Shown here in pieces: positions 18,704 to 28,500 of a stretch of DNA of 64,000 nucleotides. Below the pieces are notes generated by a model. That model did no database searches. It saw only the letters and a list, made by a program, of their open reading frames with translations, and was not told where the DNA came from. Numbering within the stretch: position 1 is the first letter of the stretch; each line of letters begins with the position of its first letter. The stretch is taken from positions 1,426,001-1,490,000 of the forward strand of contig NZ_JASE01000005.1 in NCBI RefSeq assembly GCF_000622325.1, in the 5' to 3' direction. A program made the position numbers and the translations under genes. Source of the stretch: Sulfitobacter geojensis (GTDB lineage Bacteria > Pseudomonadota > Alphaproteobacteria > Rhodobacterales > Rhodobacteraceae).

Positions 18704-19345
18704 ATGAAGATGGATGTTGCGCAGATTGAGGGGCTTTTTACCCGCTCGGATGGTAGTTTTGCATTTGCACGGTGGGGGCGGCCGGTTTGTCCGGTGGTCT
18801 TTGGTGTGGATGATGCGACGCTGGGTGTTGTGAAGGGCGCGATCGACGCGGTCTGCAATCTTGCCGGGCATGAGATGGGCGAAATGGATGCGGAATTGGG
18901 GTCGAACCTGATGATGTTCTTTTTCACCGATTGGGCCGAATTGCTGGAGGTGCCGGGGATGGATCGGCTGGTGCCGGACCTTGCCCCTTTGGTCGCGCGC
19001 CTGCAAAGTGTGGAGGCCAATCAGTACCGGTTTTTCCGCTTTGACGAACGTGGCGCGATCAAAGCCTGTTTCGTGTTTTTGCGCATGGACCAGCACTTGA
19101 ACGATGTGCCCGCAAAGACCCTTGCGCTCAGCCAGATCGTACAGTCGATCCTGCTGTGGTCGGACAGCGCATTTCAAGACCGTTCGCCACTGATGGTCGC
19201 GCAAGATGCAACCGTCCTGCGGCCGGACATCGCCGCGCTGATCCGCGCGTCCTATGATCCTGTGCTGCCGGTGGTGGCACAGGACAAAAGTCACGCGCTT
19301 AGGTTGTCCGCAAGAGTGCAAGCCTTGATTGAGGTGCAGCAATGA
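18704..19345 (+). CDS. Conserved protein of unknown function between ruvB and ybgC
   Basis: A 213-residue soluble protein with no signal peptide. It has a compact alpha/beta look, with blocks FARWGRPVCPVVFGVDDATLGVVKGAIDAV near residue 22, ELGSNLMMFFFTDWAELLEVPG near 66 and FFRFDERGAIKACFVFLRMDQHL near 108. I do not recognise a characterised family. The stop overlaps the ybgC start by four bases, so it is translationally coupled to the tol operon and may have an envelope or cell-division link; this is inferred from position only. Confidence 0.75.
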   Translation: MKMDVAQIEGLFTRSDGSFAFARWGRPVCPVVFGVDDATLGVVKGAIDAVCNLAGHEMGEMDAELGSNLMMFFFTDWAELLEVPGMDRLVPDLAPLVARLQSVEANQYRFFRFDERGAIKACFVFLRMDQHLNDVPAKTLALSQIVQSILLWSDSAFQDRSPLMVAQDATVLRPDIAALIRASYDPVLPVVAQDKSHALRLSARVQALIEVQQ

Positions 19346-19740
19346 GCCATTCGTTCCCCGTGCGAATTTTCTACGAAGACACCGACATGGCTGGCATCGT
19401 CTATTATGCCAACTACCTGAAATACATCGAACGGGCGCGCTCTGATATCGTTGAACAGTTAGGGGTGGATCAACGCGCGATGCGTGAGGAAGATGTTGTT
19501 TTCGTGATCACGCGGGTCGAAGCCGATTACCTCAGCGCGGCGCGGTTCGGGGACCGGCTGGAAGTACGCACAACGCATTACGCCAAAGGGGCTGTGCGCT
19601 GGATGTTCGATCAGGATGTGTTGCGCGGGGACGAGGTGCTTTTCCGCGCCAAAGTCACGGCCGTTTGCATGACAACAGCCGGAAAACCCATCCGTCTGCC
19701 AGCAAAACTCCGCTCAGTATTGCCGTTGCCAGCGCAATAG
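19342..19740 (+). CDS. ybgC: Tol-Pal associated acyl-CoA thioesterase YbgC
   Basis: A 132-residue hotdog-fold thioesterase of the 4-hydroxybenzoyl-CoA thioesterase type. The active-site signature is FYEDTDMAGIVYYANYLKYIERARSD near residue 9, with the catalytic Asp in DTDxxG. YbgC proteins accompany the Tol-Pal system and hydrolyse short acyl-CoA or acyl-ACP. It overlaps the preceding unknown gene and is 114 bases before tolQ. Confidence 0.92.
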   Translation: MSHSFPVRIFYEDTDMAGIVYYANYLKYIERARSDIVEQLGVDQRAMREEDVVFVITRVEADYLSAARFGDRLEVRTTHYAKGAVRWMFDQDVLRGDEVLFRAKVTAVCMTTAGKPIRLPAKLRSVLPLPAQ

Positions 19741-19854
19741 CGCCATTCTTCTGGCTTTCGCTCTTGTACTTCGCTAGATTCTGCACAAATGAGCCTCGAA
19801 AACGGGGCCGTAAGGCAGTAGCTGCGCAAGCGGTGTATAAAAAGAGCAGGTATC

Positions 19855-20550
19855 ATGGAAGCAGAGACGCTGGCATTGGCGCAGGAGATTGATTTCTCCA
19901 TGTGGGGGTTGTTCGCGCGGGCGACATTTACGGTCAAACTTGTGATGGTCATGCTGATCCTCGCCTCCTTTTGGTCCTGGTCGATCATCATTCAAAAAAC
20001 CATCCAGTACCGCAAGGCACGCGCTGGCAACGAATCCTTTGATCAGGCTTTCTGGTCGGGTGAGCCGCTGGACGGGCTTTACGAACAGATCGGGCCGGAC
20101 CCTGACGGCGCGTCAGAAAAGGTATTTGCCGCGGGCATGACGGAATGGCGCCGTTCGCACCGCGAGGATGGCGGTTTGATCCCCGGAGCCACAGCGCGGA
20201 TTGATCGCAGCATGGACGTGGCGATCGCCAAAGAAGCGGACCGTTTGCAAAAGGGTTTGACGGTGTTGGCGACGGTTGGCTCGTCTACGCCCTTCATCGG
20301 GTTGTTCGGGACCGTGATGGGGATCATGAACGCCTTTATCGAAATTGCAGAGCAGCAGAACACCAACCTTGCCGTTGTGGCACCCGGTATTGCCGAGGCG
20401 CTTTTGGCGACAGGACTGGGGCTGTTGGCGGCGATTCCGGCGGTTATCTTTTATAACAAGCTGAATGCGGACAGTGAGCGTATCATCGGCAATCACGAAG
20501 CCTTTGCCGACGAGTTCGCTACGATCCTCAGCCGCCAGTTGGACGCCTGA
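19855..20550 (+). CDS. tolQ: TolQ proton-channel subunit
   Basis: A 231-residue inner-membrane protein of the MotA/TolQ/ExbB family. Three membrane segments are visible: LVMVMLILASFWSWSIII near residue 30, and two in LATVGSSTPFIGLFGTVMGIMNAFI near 140 and AEALLATGLGLLAAIPAVIFYN near 180. These carry the family's conserved TxGxxxPFxGLxGTVxG and AxPAv motifs. With TolR it turns the proton gradient into force on TolA at the septum. The ATG at 19855 follows an AGGTATC spacer. Confidence 0.94.
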   Translation: MEAETLALAQEIDFSMWGLFARATFTVKLVMVMLILASFWSWSIIIQKTIQYRKARAGNESFDQAFWSGEPLDGLYEQIGPDPDGASEKVFAAGMTEWRRSHREDGGLIPGATARIDRSMDVAIAKEADRLQKGLTVLATVGSSTPFIGLFGTVMGIMNAFIEIAEQQNTNLAVVAPGIAEALLATGLGLLAAIPAVIFYNKLNADSERIIGNHEAFADEFATILSRQLDA

Positions 20551-20553
20551 ACC

Positions 20554-21033
20554 GTGGGGGCGGGCGCGATCAAAAAACAGGGCGGCGGCGGGCGCGGACG
20601 GCGTAGGGGCCGCGCGCAGCCGATGGCTGAGATCAACGTGACACCTTTTGTGGATGTCATGCTGGTGTTGCTGATCATTTTCATGGTTGCGGCACCTTTG
20701 CTGACGGTCGGTGTGCCGGTCGAACTGCCAAAAACCGCTGCCGGTGCCTTGCCGACAGAACAGGAAGAACCGCTGACGGTGACTGTCACCGCCGAAGGGG
20801 ACATCCAGATCCAGACCACACCGGTTGAACGTGGGCAGTTGATCACGCGGCTGCGTGGCATCGCGACCGAACGCGCCAGTGATCGTGTTTTCCTGCGGGC
20901 TGACGGGGCAGTGCCCTATCAGGCTGTGATGGAAGTTATGGGCGCGTTGAACGCGGGCGGCTTTTCCAACATCGGTCTGGTGACTGACATCGGCGGGCCT
21001 GCGCTGGACGGCAGCGATCCGTCGGGGAATTGA
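20554..21033 (+). CDS. tolR: TolR
   Basis: A 159-residue ExbD/TolR family protein. After a Gly/Arg-rich cytoplasmic tail comes MAEINVTPFVDVMLVLLIIFMVAAPLL (residues about 28-54), with the proton-carrying Asp in FVDVMLVLLIIFMV. The remainder is the periplasmic domain. GTG at 20554, three bases after the tolQ stop, is the start that keeps the tail; a later ATG at the MAEINV would remove it. Confidence 0.93.
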   Translation: MGAGAIKKQGGGGRGRRRGRAQPMAEINVTPFVDVMLVLLIIFMVAAPLLTVGVPVELPKTAAGALPTEQEEPLTVTVTAEGDIQIQTTPVERGQLITRLRGIATERASDRVFLRADGAVPYQAVMEVMGALNAGGFSNIGLVTDIGGPALDGSDPSGN

Positions 21034-21036
21034 TCC

Positions 21037-22152
21037 GTGCACACCGGTCAATATATTTCGGGGGCGGGGCATCTGGGCCTCATTGCCTGGTTGCTTTTGG
21101 GCGGGCTGTTTGCGGACAAGCCCGAACCCTTCGAGATGACCGAAGTTTCCGTCATTTCAGGTGCTGATTTTGAGGCAATGATGGCGGCGCAGCAGGCCCC
21201 CCAATCGACGACAGAAGTGGCGCAGCCGGCGACGCCGGAGGCAAGCACCGACGTGCCGGAGGTCAGTACCGCGCCGGACACCGCGATCGAGCAACCTGCA
21301 CCGGTGCAGGTTGAAACGCCCCCCGACGACACGCCGCCCCAAACCGACGAACTGCCCGCTGAAGCACCGGTTGAGGAACCGCCGCAGGATCCCGCTGAAC
21401 CAGTTGGTGATATCGCGGTGCTAGCTCCGCAAACGGCGCCCGAAGCGGCACCGCGGCCTGTGGAACGGGTGGCACCTGAACCCGTCGCTCAGCCCGAACC
21501 GGAGGCGCAGCCGGACACCGAAACCCGCGAAGCGGTGGCACCGGACGCCGTAGGCGAAGCACCGGAGCAGGAAGCTCAAGAAGCCGCCGCTCCCGAAGAA
21601 GCGGTTGCTGAGATCGTAACCGAAGCGACAAGCGCGCCCGCGGCCTCGACCCGGCCACCGGGGCGCCGTCCGGCGGCACCCGCACCTCAGGTCGCTGAGG
21701 CACCGGCGGTTGAAACGCCTGCACCCACACCTGCGCCTGAGGCGCAGTCAACGGACAGCGGTTCGGTGAACAACGACGATGTGCTTGCCGCCCTTGCCGC
21801 AGCGCAGGAAGCGGTTTCCGCGCCAAGTGGCCCGCCGCTGTCTGCCGGCGAAAAGGATGCCCTGCGCGCGCAAATTGCCAAATGCTGGAACATCGGGTCG
21901 CTGTCCACCGAAGCTTTGGGCACAACGGTTGTCATCGGCGTTAAGATGAACAGCGACGCCACGCCGGTGAACGACAGCATCCGCATGATCAGCGCCTCTG
22001 GCGGGTCTGACGCCTCTGCGCGGCGGGTTTATGACAGCGCGCGGCGCGCGATTATCCTGTGCGGGTCGCGCGGGTATGAGTTGCCGGCGGATAAATACAG
22101 CCAATGGCAGAACATCGAGATGACCTTTGATCCCAGCAAGATGGGGTTTTGA
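21037..22152 (+). CDS. tolA: TolA
   Basis: A 371-residue protein with one N-terminal membrane anchor (ISGAGHLGLIAWLLLGGLF, about residues 5-23), a long Pro/Ala/Glu-rich linker (about 45-255) and a globular C-terminal domain with KDALRAQIAKCWNIGSL near 275, the pattern of TolA/TonB-type domain III. It bridges inner membrane TolQR to Pal and TolB. The linker is low-complexity, as is usual in alphaproteobacterial TolA. The GTG start lies three bases after tolR. Confidence 0.88.
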   Translation: MHTGQYISGAGHLGLIAWLLLGGLFADKPEPFEMTEVSVISGADFEAMMAAQQAPQSTTEVAQPATPEASTDVPEVSTAPDTAIEQPAPVQVETPPDDTPPQTDELPAEAPVEEPPQDPAEPVGDIAVLAPQTAPEAAPRPVERVAPEPVAQPEPEAQPDTETREAVAPDAVGEAPEQEAQEAAAPEEAVAEIVTEATSAPAASTRPPGRRPAAPAPQVAEAPAVETPAPTPAPEAQSTDSGSVNNDDVLAALAAAQEAVSAPSGPPLSAGEKDALRAQIAKCWNIGSLSTEALGTTVVIGVKMNSDATPVNDSIRMISASGGSDASARRVYDSARRAIILCGSRGYELPADKYSQWQNIEMTFDPSKMGF

Positions 22153-22290
22153 ATGAGACGCGACCGTCAGCAGGCCGACGTAGGGGGTAAAGCAAACAGA
22201 ATTCCCCTGATAGCCATGACAGGGAACCGTCACACTTGCAGCGGGTTAACCTCTAGGCAACAAATATTTTCCAGAAAGGATGCACATCCT

Positions 22291-23628
22291 ATGAAGCACT
22301 TGTTTTTGAGCATTTCGGCAGCATTGGGTGTGACCCTTGCAGGTGCCACGCTGTTTTCGACACCTGCACAGGCGCAGGAACCTCTGCGCATTATTATTGA
22401 CGAAGCGATCATCGAACCGCTGCCTGTTGCGGTTCCGGCCTTTCAGGCGGAAAGCGCCGAAGCCGGACAGATGGCGGCAGATCTGGCCCGCGTCGTGGCG
22501 GCGGACCTGACCGGCACCGGCCTGTTCCGTGAAATTCCGTCATCTGCCTATATCTCTACGATCAGCGATTTTAACGCGTCGATCCAGTTTGCAGATTGGA
22601 AAGCGATCAATGCACAGGCGCTGGTCACCGGCGCGGTAAATGTTCAGGGCAACACGCTGAATGTGAAATTCCGGCTGTATGATGTGTTTTCGGGCGCGGA
22701 ACTGGGCAGCGGTTTGCAGTTTTCCGGCACGGTCGACGGCTGGCGGCGCATGGCACATAAAGTGTCCGACGCAGTTTATGCGCGGATCACCGGCGAAGGG
22801 CCCTATTTCGACAGCCGTGTGGTTTATGTTTCGGAAACTGGCCCCAAGGACAACCGCAAGAAGCGCTTGGCGATTATGGATTACGACGGGGCCAATGTTC
22901 AGTATTTGACTGATTCCGGCTCGATTGTGCTGGCTCCGCGTTTCTCTCCAAGCGGAGATCGGGTGCTTTATACCAGCTACGAAAGCGGATTTCCGCGTAT
23001 CTATGTGCTCGACATCGGGTCGGTGTCCCGCCGTGTTCTGGAAAGTGCTGACGGCACGATGAGTTTCGCGCCGCGCTTCTCGCCCTCTGGTCAAACGGTG
23101 GTATATTCCCTCACCCAAGGCGGCAATACCGACATTTACACCATGGATATCGCGTCGGGGCAGTCGCAGCGTTTGACCAATACCCCCGCAATCGAAACCG
23201 CGCCGAGCTATTCGCCGGATGGCAGCCGTATCGTGTTTGAAAGCGACCGATCCGGCACGCAGCAACTTTATGTCATGCCTGCCACGGGCGGCGAAGCACA
23301 GCGCATTTCCTTTGGCGAAGGGCGTTACGGCACGCCTGTCTGGTCACCGCGCGGCGATCTGGTCGCCTTTACCAAACAGAACAAGGGGCGGTTCCACATT
23401 GGCGTGATGCGGCTCGACGGCACACAGGAACGGTTGCTGACAGCATCGTTTCTGGATGAGGGCCCGACATGGGCACCCAATGGCCGCGTGATCATGTTCG
23501 CACGTGAAACCCAAGGGGCAGGCGGCTCCTCGACGTTATATTCGGTGGACATTTCGGGACGGAACCTGCGCCCCGTCAGCACGCCCTCTGGCGGTTCTGA
23601 CCCTTCCTGGTCGCCGCTGCAAAATTAG
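22291..23628 (+). CDS. tolB: Tol-Pal system beta-propeller protein TolB
   Basis: A 445-residue periplasmic protein. The signal peptide is [16 protein letters not shown] to about residue 28, cleaved near TPAQAQEP. An N-terminal alpha/beta domain precedes a six-bladed WD-like propeller with repeated [56 protein letters not shown] and [16 protein letters not shown] units. The ATG at 22291 has AGAAAGGA about ten bases upstream; the in-frame extension to 22153 lacks sense as a signal sequence. It binds Pal at the outer membrane. Confidence 0.95.
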   Translation: MKHLFLSISAALGVTLAGATLFSTPAQAQEPLRIIIDEAIIEPLPVAVPAFQAESAEAGQMAADLARVVAADLTGTGLFREIPSSAYISTISDFNASIQFADWKAINAQALVTGAVNVQGNTLNVKFRLYDVFSGAELGSGLQFSGTVDGWRRMAHKVSDAVYARITGEGPYFDSRVVYVSETGPKDNRKKRLAIMDYDGANVQYLTDSGSIVLAPRFSPSGDRVLYTSYESGFPRIYVLDIGSVSRRVLESADGTMSFAPRFSPSGQTVVYSLTQGGNTDIYTMDIASGQSQRLTNTPAIETAPSYSPDGSRIVFESDRSGTQQLYVMPATGGEAQRISFGEGRYGTPVWSPRGDLVAFTKQNKGRFHIGVMRLDGTQERLLTASFLDEGPTWAPNGRVIMFARETQGAGGSSTLYSVDISGRNLRPVSTPSGGSDPSWSPLQN

Positions 23629-23711
23629 AACAGGGCAGGGGCGGATTGAGGCAATTCCCCCTTCCCTGAAAATATGGTAACAAAATTCAACGAATATGAG
23701 GCAGAGATAAA

Positions 23712-24236
23712 ATGAAACGACTTCTGACCAGCGGCCTGTTGATTGCCGCTCTTGCTGTAGGTGCCTGCACCAACCCCGACCGCTTTGGCGCAGAGGGTGC
23801 CGGCACTGGCGCAACTGCCGGGGCAGGCACAAATGGGGGCATCATCCCGGGTAGCGCAAATGATCCGACCTCCACCGCATTTTTCCAGCAAACTGTTGGC
23901 GATCGCGTGTTGTTCGAGGTCGACCAATCCACGCTGACGGCGCTGGGGCGCAGCACGCTGGACGGCCAAGCCAACTGGCTGATGACCAACAACGACTATC
24001 AGGCCGTGATCGAAGGCCACGCCGATGAACAGGGCACCCGTGAATACAACCTTGCCCTTGGCGCGCGTCGTGCGAATGCGGCGCAGGAATATCTGCTGTC
24101 AAAAGGCGTGCCAGCCTCGCGTTTGCGGGTTGTGAGCTATGGTAAGGAACGCCCGATCGAGATCTGCTCGAACGAAGCATGCTATGCCAAAAACCGCCGC
24201 GCTGTGACCGTTCTTGCGGGTGGTTTGAGCAGCTAG
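23712..24236 (+). CDS. pal: Peptidoglycan-associated lipoprotein Pal
   Basis: A 174-residue outer-membrane lipoprotein. The signal MKRLLTSGLLIAALAVGAC ends in lipobox AVGAC at Cys19. The OmpA-like peptidoglycan-binding domain has VLFEVDQSTLT near residue 65, VIEGHADEQGTREYNLALGARRANAAQEYL near 98 and VSYGKERPIEICSNEACYAKNRRAV near 138, including the diaminopimelate-binding Asp and Arg. It follows tolB after 83 bases and completes the Tol-Pal complex. Confidence 0.95.
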   Translation: MKRLLTSGLLIAALAVGACTNPDRFGAEGAGTGATAGAGTNGGIIPGSANDPTSTAFFQQTVGDRVLFEVDQSTLTALGRSTLDGQANWLMTNNDYQAVIEGHADEQGTREYNLALGARRANAAQEYLLSKGVPASRLRVVSYGKERPIEICSNEACYAKNRRAVTVLAGGLSS

Positions 24237-24279
24237 GGCACCATTGGCAACCGTGACCAATCGAAGGACAAGCAAGACG

Positions 24280-25107
24280 ATGAAACTGCAATTAACCGCA
24301 ACACTGGTCTTGGGGCTGATGTTGTCCCCGGTGACGCTTGTGGCGCAGGATTCCCAGACCTTGGCGGATGTGCGTCAGGAGTTGACGATCCTTTATACCG
24401 AAGTGCAAAAACTGCGCCGCGAACTGTCGACATCCGGCACCGGTGGCGTGAATACCGGCGGTAATTCCGTGCTGGAACGCGTCGGCACGATGGAAAGCGA
24501 ACTGCAGCGTCTTACGTCCAAAACCGAAGAGCTGGAAAACCGGATCAACCGGATTGTCGCGGATGGTACCGCGCGGATCGGCGATCTTGAATTCCGGCTG
24601 GTCGAGTTGGAGGGCGGTGACATTTCCACCCTCGGGCAAACCACAACTTTGGGCGGCGAGGGGCAAACCGCCACCGCCGCGCCATTGACTGCACCCTCCA
24701 CGCCAACCCAATCCGCCTCCCTCGCGGTTGGGGAAGAGGCAGACTTCAAGCGGGCGCAGGAGGCGCTCGCATCCGGTGACTTTCGCGCCGCCGCAGACTT
24801 CTTTGAGACCTTCAATCAGACCTACCCGGGTGGTCCGCTAGCCGCAGAGGCGGATCTGCGCCGTGGTGAATCACTGGACAAACTGGGCGACACCCGCGAG
24901 GCCGCCCGCGCTTATCTGGCGAGCTTCAGCACGGACCCCCAAGGGCCGATGGCCCCACAGGCACTTTTCGAGTTGGGCCGTGCTTTGGGTGCGTTGGGGC
25001 AAACCCAAGAGGCCTGTGTGACGCTTGGTGAAGTGGCGATCAGGTTTCCCGACAGCCCCGTTGTCGCAAAAGCTCAGGACCAGCGCACGAACATCGGCTG
25101 CGGCTAA
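24280..25107 (+). CDS. cpoB: Cell division coordinator CpoB (YbgF), TPR protein
   Basis: A 275-residue periplasmic protein: signal peptide MKLQLTATLVLGLMLS to VAQ, a coiled-coil trimerisation segment (LADVRQELTILYTEVQKLRREL, about residues 28-50, and ESELQRLTSKTEELENRI, about 70-88), and C-terminal tetratricopeptide repeats (EEADFKRAQEALASGDFRAAADFFETF near 160). CpoB links Tol-Pal to peptidoglycan synthesis at the septum. The ATG at 24280 is chosen because it begins the signal peptide. Confidence 0.9.
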   Translation: MKLQLTATLVLGLMLSPVTLVAQDSQTLADVRQELTILYTEVQKLRRELSTSGTGGVNTGGNSVLERVGTMESELQRLTSKTEELENRINRIVADGTARIGDLEFRLVELEGGDISTLGQTTTLGGEGQTATAAPLTAPSTPTQSASLAVGEEADFKRAQEALASGDFRAAADFFETFNQTYPGGPLAAEADLRRGESLDKLGDTREAARAYLASFSTDPQGPMAPQALFELGRALGALGQTQEACVTLGEVAIRFPDSPVVAKAQDQRTNIGCG

Positions 25108-25111
25108 AGCC

Positions 25112-26368
25112 ATGCCCGAACGCCTGCCCAACTGTTTGTCAGAGGCGTTTTTACCTCATCCCCCCGCGGCGATGGGCGTGGCAGTATCGGGCGGCAGTGA
25201 TTCAATGGCGCTGCTGCATTTGCTTTGCGAATTTTGTGCGGCAAAACACATCCGGCTACAGGCCGTCACCGTAGATCACTGCCTGCGCCCCGAAGCGGCG
25301 GGGGAGGCCGCACATGTCGCGCAGGTATGCGCCAACATCGGCGTTCCCCATGACACATTGGTTTGGGACGCCTGGCGGGGCGAGGGGAATCTACAGAACG
25401 CCGCCCGCCATGGCCGGTATCAGGCGATGGCCAGCTGGGCGAAAGAGCGCGGCATTGATACCATTGCAACGGGGCACACGGCGGATGATCAGGCCGAGAC
25501 CGTGTTGATGCGACTGGCGCGCCGGTCCGGTGTCGACGGGCTTTCTGCGATGAGCGGGCGCACATTGCGCGACGGGATCACTTGGGTGCGCCCCTTGTTG
25601 CGAACCCGCCGCGAGGTTTTGCGCAGCTACCTGACCCATAGGGGCATCCATTGGGTTGAGGATCCGAGCAACAAAGATGCCCGGTACGACAGGATCAAAG
25701 CCCGCAACGCGATGGAACATCTGGCACCGCTCGGCATCGATGCCGAGGCCTTGGGCGAAGTGGCCGAAAATATGGAAACGGCCCGCAGGGCACTGGAGTG
25801 GCACACGTTTCTGGCCGCGAAACATCTGGTCACTCTGGATGCGGGCGCTGTGCTGTTCAACGAGGCAGAGCTGAATTTACAACCCGTCGAGGTGCAGCGC
25901 CGGTTGATGATCAAGGCGATCAACTGGGTGACACAAGGCTATTACGCGCCGCGTCGCGGCGCGCTTGCCAATCTCTGGGCTGCGCTGTCCGACGGGCAGG
26001 CCGCGACGATGAACGGCTGCCACATCCGGCGGATAGGCTCAAGAATCTGGGTGTTTCGGGAACTTAACGCCGTGCGCAATCTCGACACTGCAACGGGCGG
26101 GCTGTGGGATGGCCGATGGTCGCTGACGGCGCATCACCCGAACGCGCAGGACGCCGATCTGCGCGTTCGGGCCTTGGGCCTTGAAGGGCTTGAGCAATGC
26201 ACGGACTGGCGGATCACGGGGCGTCCGCATGTGATGTTGCAATCGACGCCGGGCGTCTGGCGGGGGGATACGCTGGTTGCGGCACCCCTGGCCGGTTGTG
26301 CACAGAATTGGCACGCAGAACTGGTAGAAGACCAAGATACCTTTTTTGCGAGTCTATTATCGCATTGA
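25112..26368 (+). CDS. tilS: tRNA(Ile)-lysidine synthetase TilS
   Basis: A 418-residue N-type ATP pyrophosphatase that converts cytidine 34 of tRNA-Ile(CAU) to lysidine. The P-loop AVSGGSDSMALL lies near residue 25 and GHTADDQAETVLMRLAR near 117. IHWVEDPSNKDARYDRIKARNAM near 178 is the conserved DxSN...R.RxR block. The C-terminal substrate-binding part is less conserved. The ATG at 25112 lies four bases after the cpoB stop; an upstream in-frame start lies inside cpoB. Confidence 0.92.
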   Translation: MPERLPNCLSEAFLPHPPAAMGVAVSGGSDSMALLHLLCEFCAAKHIRLQAVTVDHCLRPEAAGEAAHVAQVCANIGVPHDTLVWDAWRGEGNLQNAARHGRYQAMASWAKERGIDTIATGHTADDQAETVLMRLARRSGVDGLSAMSGRTLRDGITWVRPLLRTRREVLRSYLTHRGIHWVEDPSNKDARYDRIKARNAMEHLAPLGIDAEALGEVAENMETARRALEWHTFLAAKHLVTLDAGAVLFNEAELNLQPVEVQRRLMIKAINWVTQGYYAPRRGALANLWAALSDGQAATMNGCHIRRIGSRIWVFRELNAVRNLDTATGGLWDGRWSLTAHHPNAQDADLRVRALGLEGLEQCTDWRITGRPHVMLQSTPGVWRGDTLVAAPLAGCAQNWHAELVEDQDTFFASLLSH

Positions 26369-26469
26369 ACCTGACCGTATCCAGTCTATCTTAGAGGTAA
26401 GCGGCGCACCTTATGTGTGCCAAACGGCCTGCTGCGTGTGGCGGGCCACGAGTATTTAGGAGAACTCCC

Positions 26470-28392
26470 TTGGGAAATGTTCGCAATCTTGCGTTTTGGG
26501 TGGTGTTGATGCTGCTCGTGCTGGCGTTGTTCAATCTGTTCAGCGGTTCGAACGGCAATCTGCAAAGCAACGAGGTCAGCTATTCCGAATTCGTCAGCGC
26601 GGTTGAAGGCGGTGAAATCCGTAATGCCACGCTTGACGGGGAACAGGTGCGGTTCCGCAAGACGGACGGTACAGATTACGTGGTGATCAAACCTGCCGAC
26701 GCCGAAGTGACCACGCTGTTGATCGACAATAACGTGCCGGTGCAGGCGCGCCCGCAGCAACAGTCCGGCTTTCAGACATTTCTGATGTCGCTGCTGCCGA
26801 TTGTCCTGCTGATCGGGGTCTGGATCTTCTTCATGAACCGGATGCAGGGGGGCGGCAAAGGCGGTGCCATGGGCTTTGGCAAATCCAAGGCCAAGATGCT
26901 GACGGAAAAGCACGGTCGTGTGACCTTTGACGACGTGGCCGGCATTGACGAGGCGAAAGAAGAGCTTGAGGAAATCGTCGAATTCCTGCGCAATCCGCAA
27001 AAATTCAGCCGCTTGGGCGGCAAAATTCCCAAAGGAGCCCTGCTTGAGGGCCCTCCGGGTACAGGTAAAACACTGCTGGCGCGTGCGATCGCGGGCGAAG
27101 CGGGTGTGCCTTTCTTCACCATCTCCGGTTCCGACTTTGTTGAAATGTTTGTCGGTGTGGGCGCGAGCCGTGTGCGCGACATGTTCGAACAGGCCAAGAA
27201 AAATGCGCCGTGCATCGTGTTCATCGACGAAATCGATGCCGTGGGCCGTTCGCGGGGTGCCGGTTACGGCGGTGGTAACGACGAACGCGAACAGACGTTG
27301 AACCAACTGCTGGTCGAAATGGACGGTTTTGAGGCCAACGAAGGGGTGATCATCATCGCCGCGACCAACCGCAAGGACGTGCTGGACCCAGCACTTTTGC
27401 GCCCGGGTCGTTTTGACCGTCAGGTCACGGTGGGCAATCCCGACATTAAAGGTCGCGAGAAAATTCTTGGGGTACACGCCCGCAAGACACCGTTGGGCCC
27501 TGATGTTGATTTGCGCATCATCGCGCGTGGCACGCCGGGTTTTTCCGGTGCTGATCTGGCGAACCTCGTGAACGAGGCCGCGCTTGGCGCTGCACGTCTG
27601 GGCCGTCGTTTCGTGACGATGATAGATTTCGAGGCGGCCAAGGATAAGATCATGATGGGTGCCGAACGCCGTTCCATGGTGATGACGGCCGCGCAAAAGG
27701 AAATGACCGCTTATCACGAGGCGGGTCATGCGCTGATCGGGATGCTGCTGCCAAAGTGTGATCCGGTTTATAAGGCCACGATCATTCCACGCGGTGGCGC
27801 ATTGGGTATGGTGATGAGCCTGCCTGAAATGGACCGGCTGAACATGTTCAAGGATGAATGCCACCAGCGACTTGCCATGACCATGGCGGGTAAGGCGGCT
27901 GAGATCCACAAGTATGGCGAAGAAGCCGTTTCAAATGGTCCGGCTGGTGACATCCAGCAGGCGTCGGCCTTGGCGCGTGCGATGGTTTTGCAATGGGGCA
28001 TGTCCGACAAGGTCGGCAACATTGACTATTCCGAAGCAGCCCAAGGGTATCAGGGCAGCACAGGTGGCTTTTCTGTTTCCGCGAGCACCAAAGAGCTCGT
28101 TGAAAAGGAAGTGCAGAAGTTCATTCAGGAAGGCTATGAATGGGCGGCCAAACTGATCAAGGAAAACGAAGAGAAGTTCGAGCGTCTGGCGCAAGGTCTG
28201 TTGGAATATGAAACCCTGACAGGGGGCGAAATCCAGCGGGTTATGGACGGTTTGCCGCCCGTTGCGGAAAGCGACGATGACGACAGCGACAAGGGCGACA
28301 CGCCGAGCCTGACAGCCATTCCAAAGGCCAAGGGCAAAGGCAAAAAGTCACCCCCCGCAGAAGGCGGTTTGGAGCCGGAGCCGTCAACCTGA
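26470..28392 (+). CDS. ftsH: ATP-dependent zinc metalloprotease FtsH (TTG start)
   Basis: A 640-residue membrane-anchored AAA protease that degrades misfolded and regulatory membrane proteins. Two membrane segments flank a periplasmic loop (about residues 5-23 and 100-118). Walker A GPPGTGKT is at 194-201, followed by [10 protein letters not shown], the second region of homology near [20 protein letters not shown], and the zinc site HEAGH at 416-420. The start is TTG at 26470, with AGGAG seven bases upstream and N-terminus [11 protein letters not shown] matching relatives; the ATG at 26413 would add an unlikely 19-residue basic extension. Confidence 0.95.
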   Translation: MGNVRNLAFWVVLMLLVLALFNLFSGSNGNLQSNEVSYSEFVSAVEGGEIRNATLDGEQVRFRKTDGTDYVVIKPADAEVTTLLIDNNVPVQARPQQQSGFQTFLMSLLPIVLLIGVWIFFMNRMQGGGKGGAMGFGKSKAKMLTEKHGRVTFDDVAGIDEAKEELEEIVEFLRNPQKFSRLGGKIPKGALLEGPPGTGKTLLARAIAGEAGVPFFTISGSDFVEMFVGVGASRVRDMFEQAKKNAPCIVFIDEIDAVGRSRGAGYGGGNDEREQTLNQLLVEMDGFEANEGVIIIAATNRKDVLDPALLRPGRFDRQVTVGNPDIKGREKILGVHARKTPLGPDVDLRIIARGTPGFSGADLANLVNEAALGAARLGRRFVTMIDFEAAKDKIMMGAERRSMVMTAAQKEMTAYHEAGHALIGMLLPKCDPVYKATIIPRGGALGMVMSLPEMDRLNMFKDECHQRLAMTMAGKAAEIHKYGEEAVSNGPAGDIQQASALARAMVLQWGMSDKVGNIDYSEAAQGYQGSTGGFSVSASTKELVEKEVQKFIQEGYEWAAKLIKENEEKFERLAQGLLEYETLTGGEIQRVMDGLPPVAESDDDDSDKGDTPSLTAIPKAKGKGKKSPPAEGGLEPEPST

Positions 28393-28442
28393 CTTTGCTT
28401 TAAAGTATGACAAGTCCTCGTTTTTCGTTTCGAGGTAAAGAC

Positions 28443-28472
28443 AAAGGCCCCTGGTTATGCGGGGGCCTTTTT
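28443..28472 (+). terminator. Rho-independent terminator after ftsH
   Basis: AAAGGCCCC (28443-28451) pairs with GGGGCCTTT (28462-28470), loop TGGTTATGCG, followed by more T residues. It lies about 50 bases after the ftsH stop and ends the tol-tilS-ftsH transcription unit. Confidence 0.85.
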
Positions 28473-28500
28473 CATTCTGTTGATTTGGTTGGTGGTGCAC

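Noticed and set aside
22540..23265. A 241-codon antisense frame in tolB
   Set aside because: Shadow of the tolB coding frame; composition atypical and no homology seen.
26386..27909. A 507-codon open frame antisense to ftsH
   Set aside because: It mirrors the GC-rich third-position pattern of ftsH on the other strand; the translation is His/Arg/Gln-rich without motifs, while ftsH is certain.
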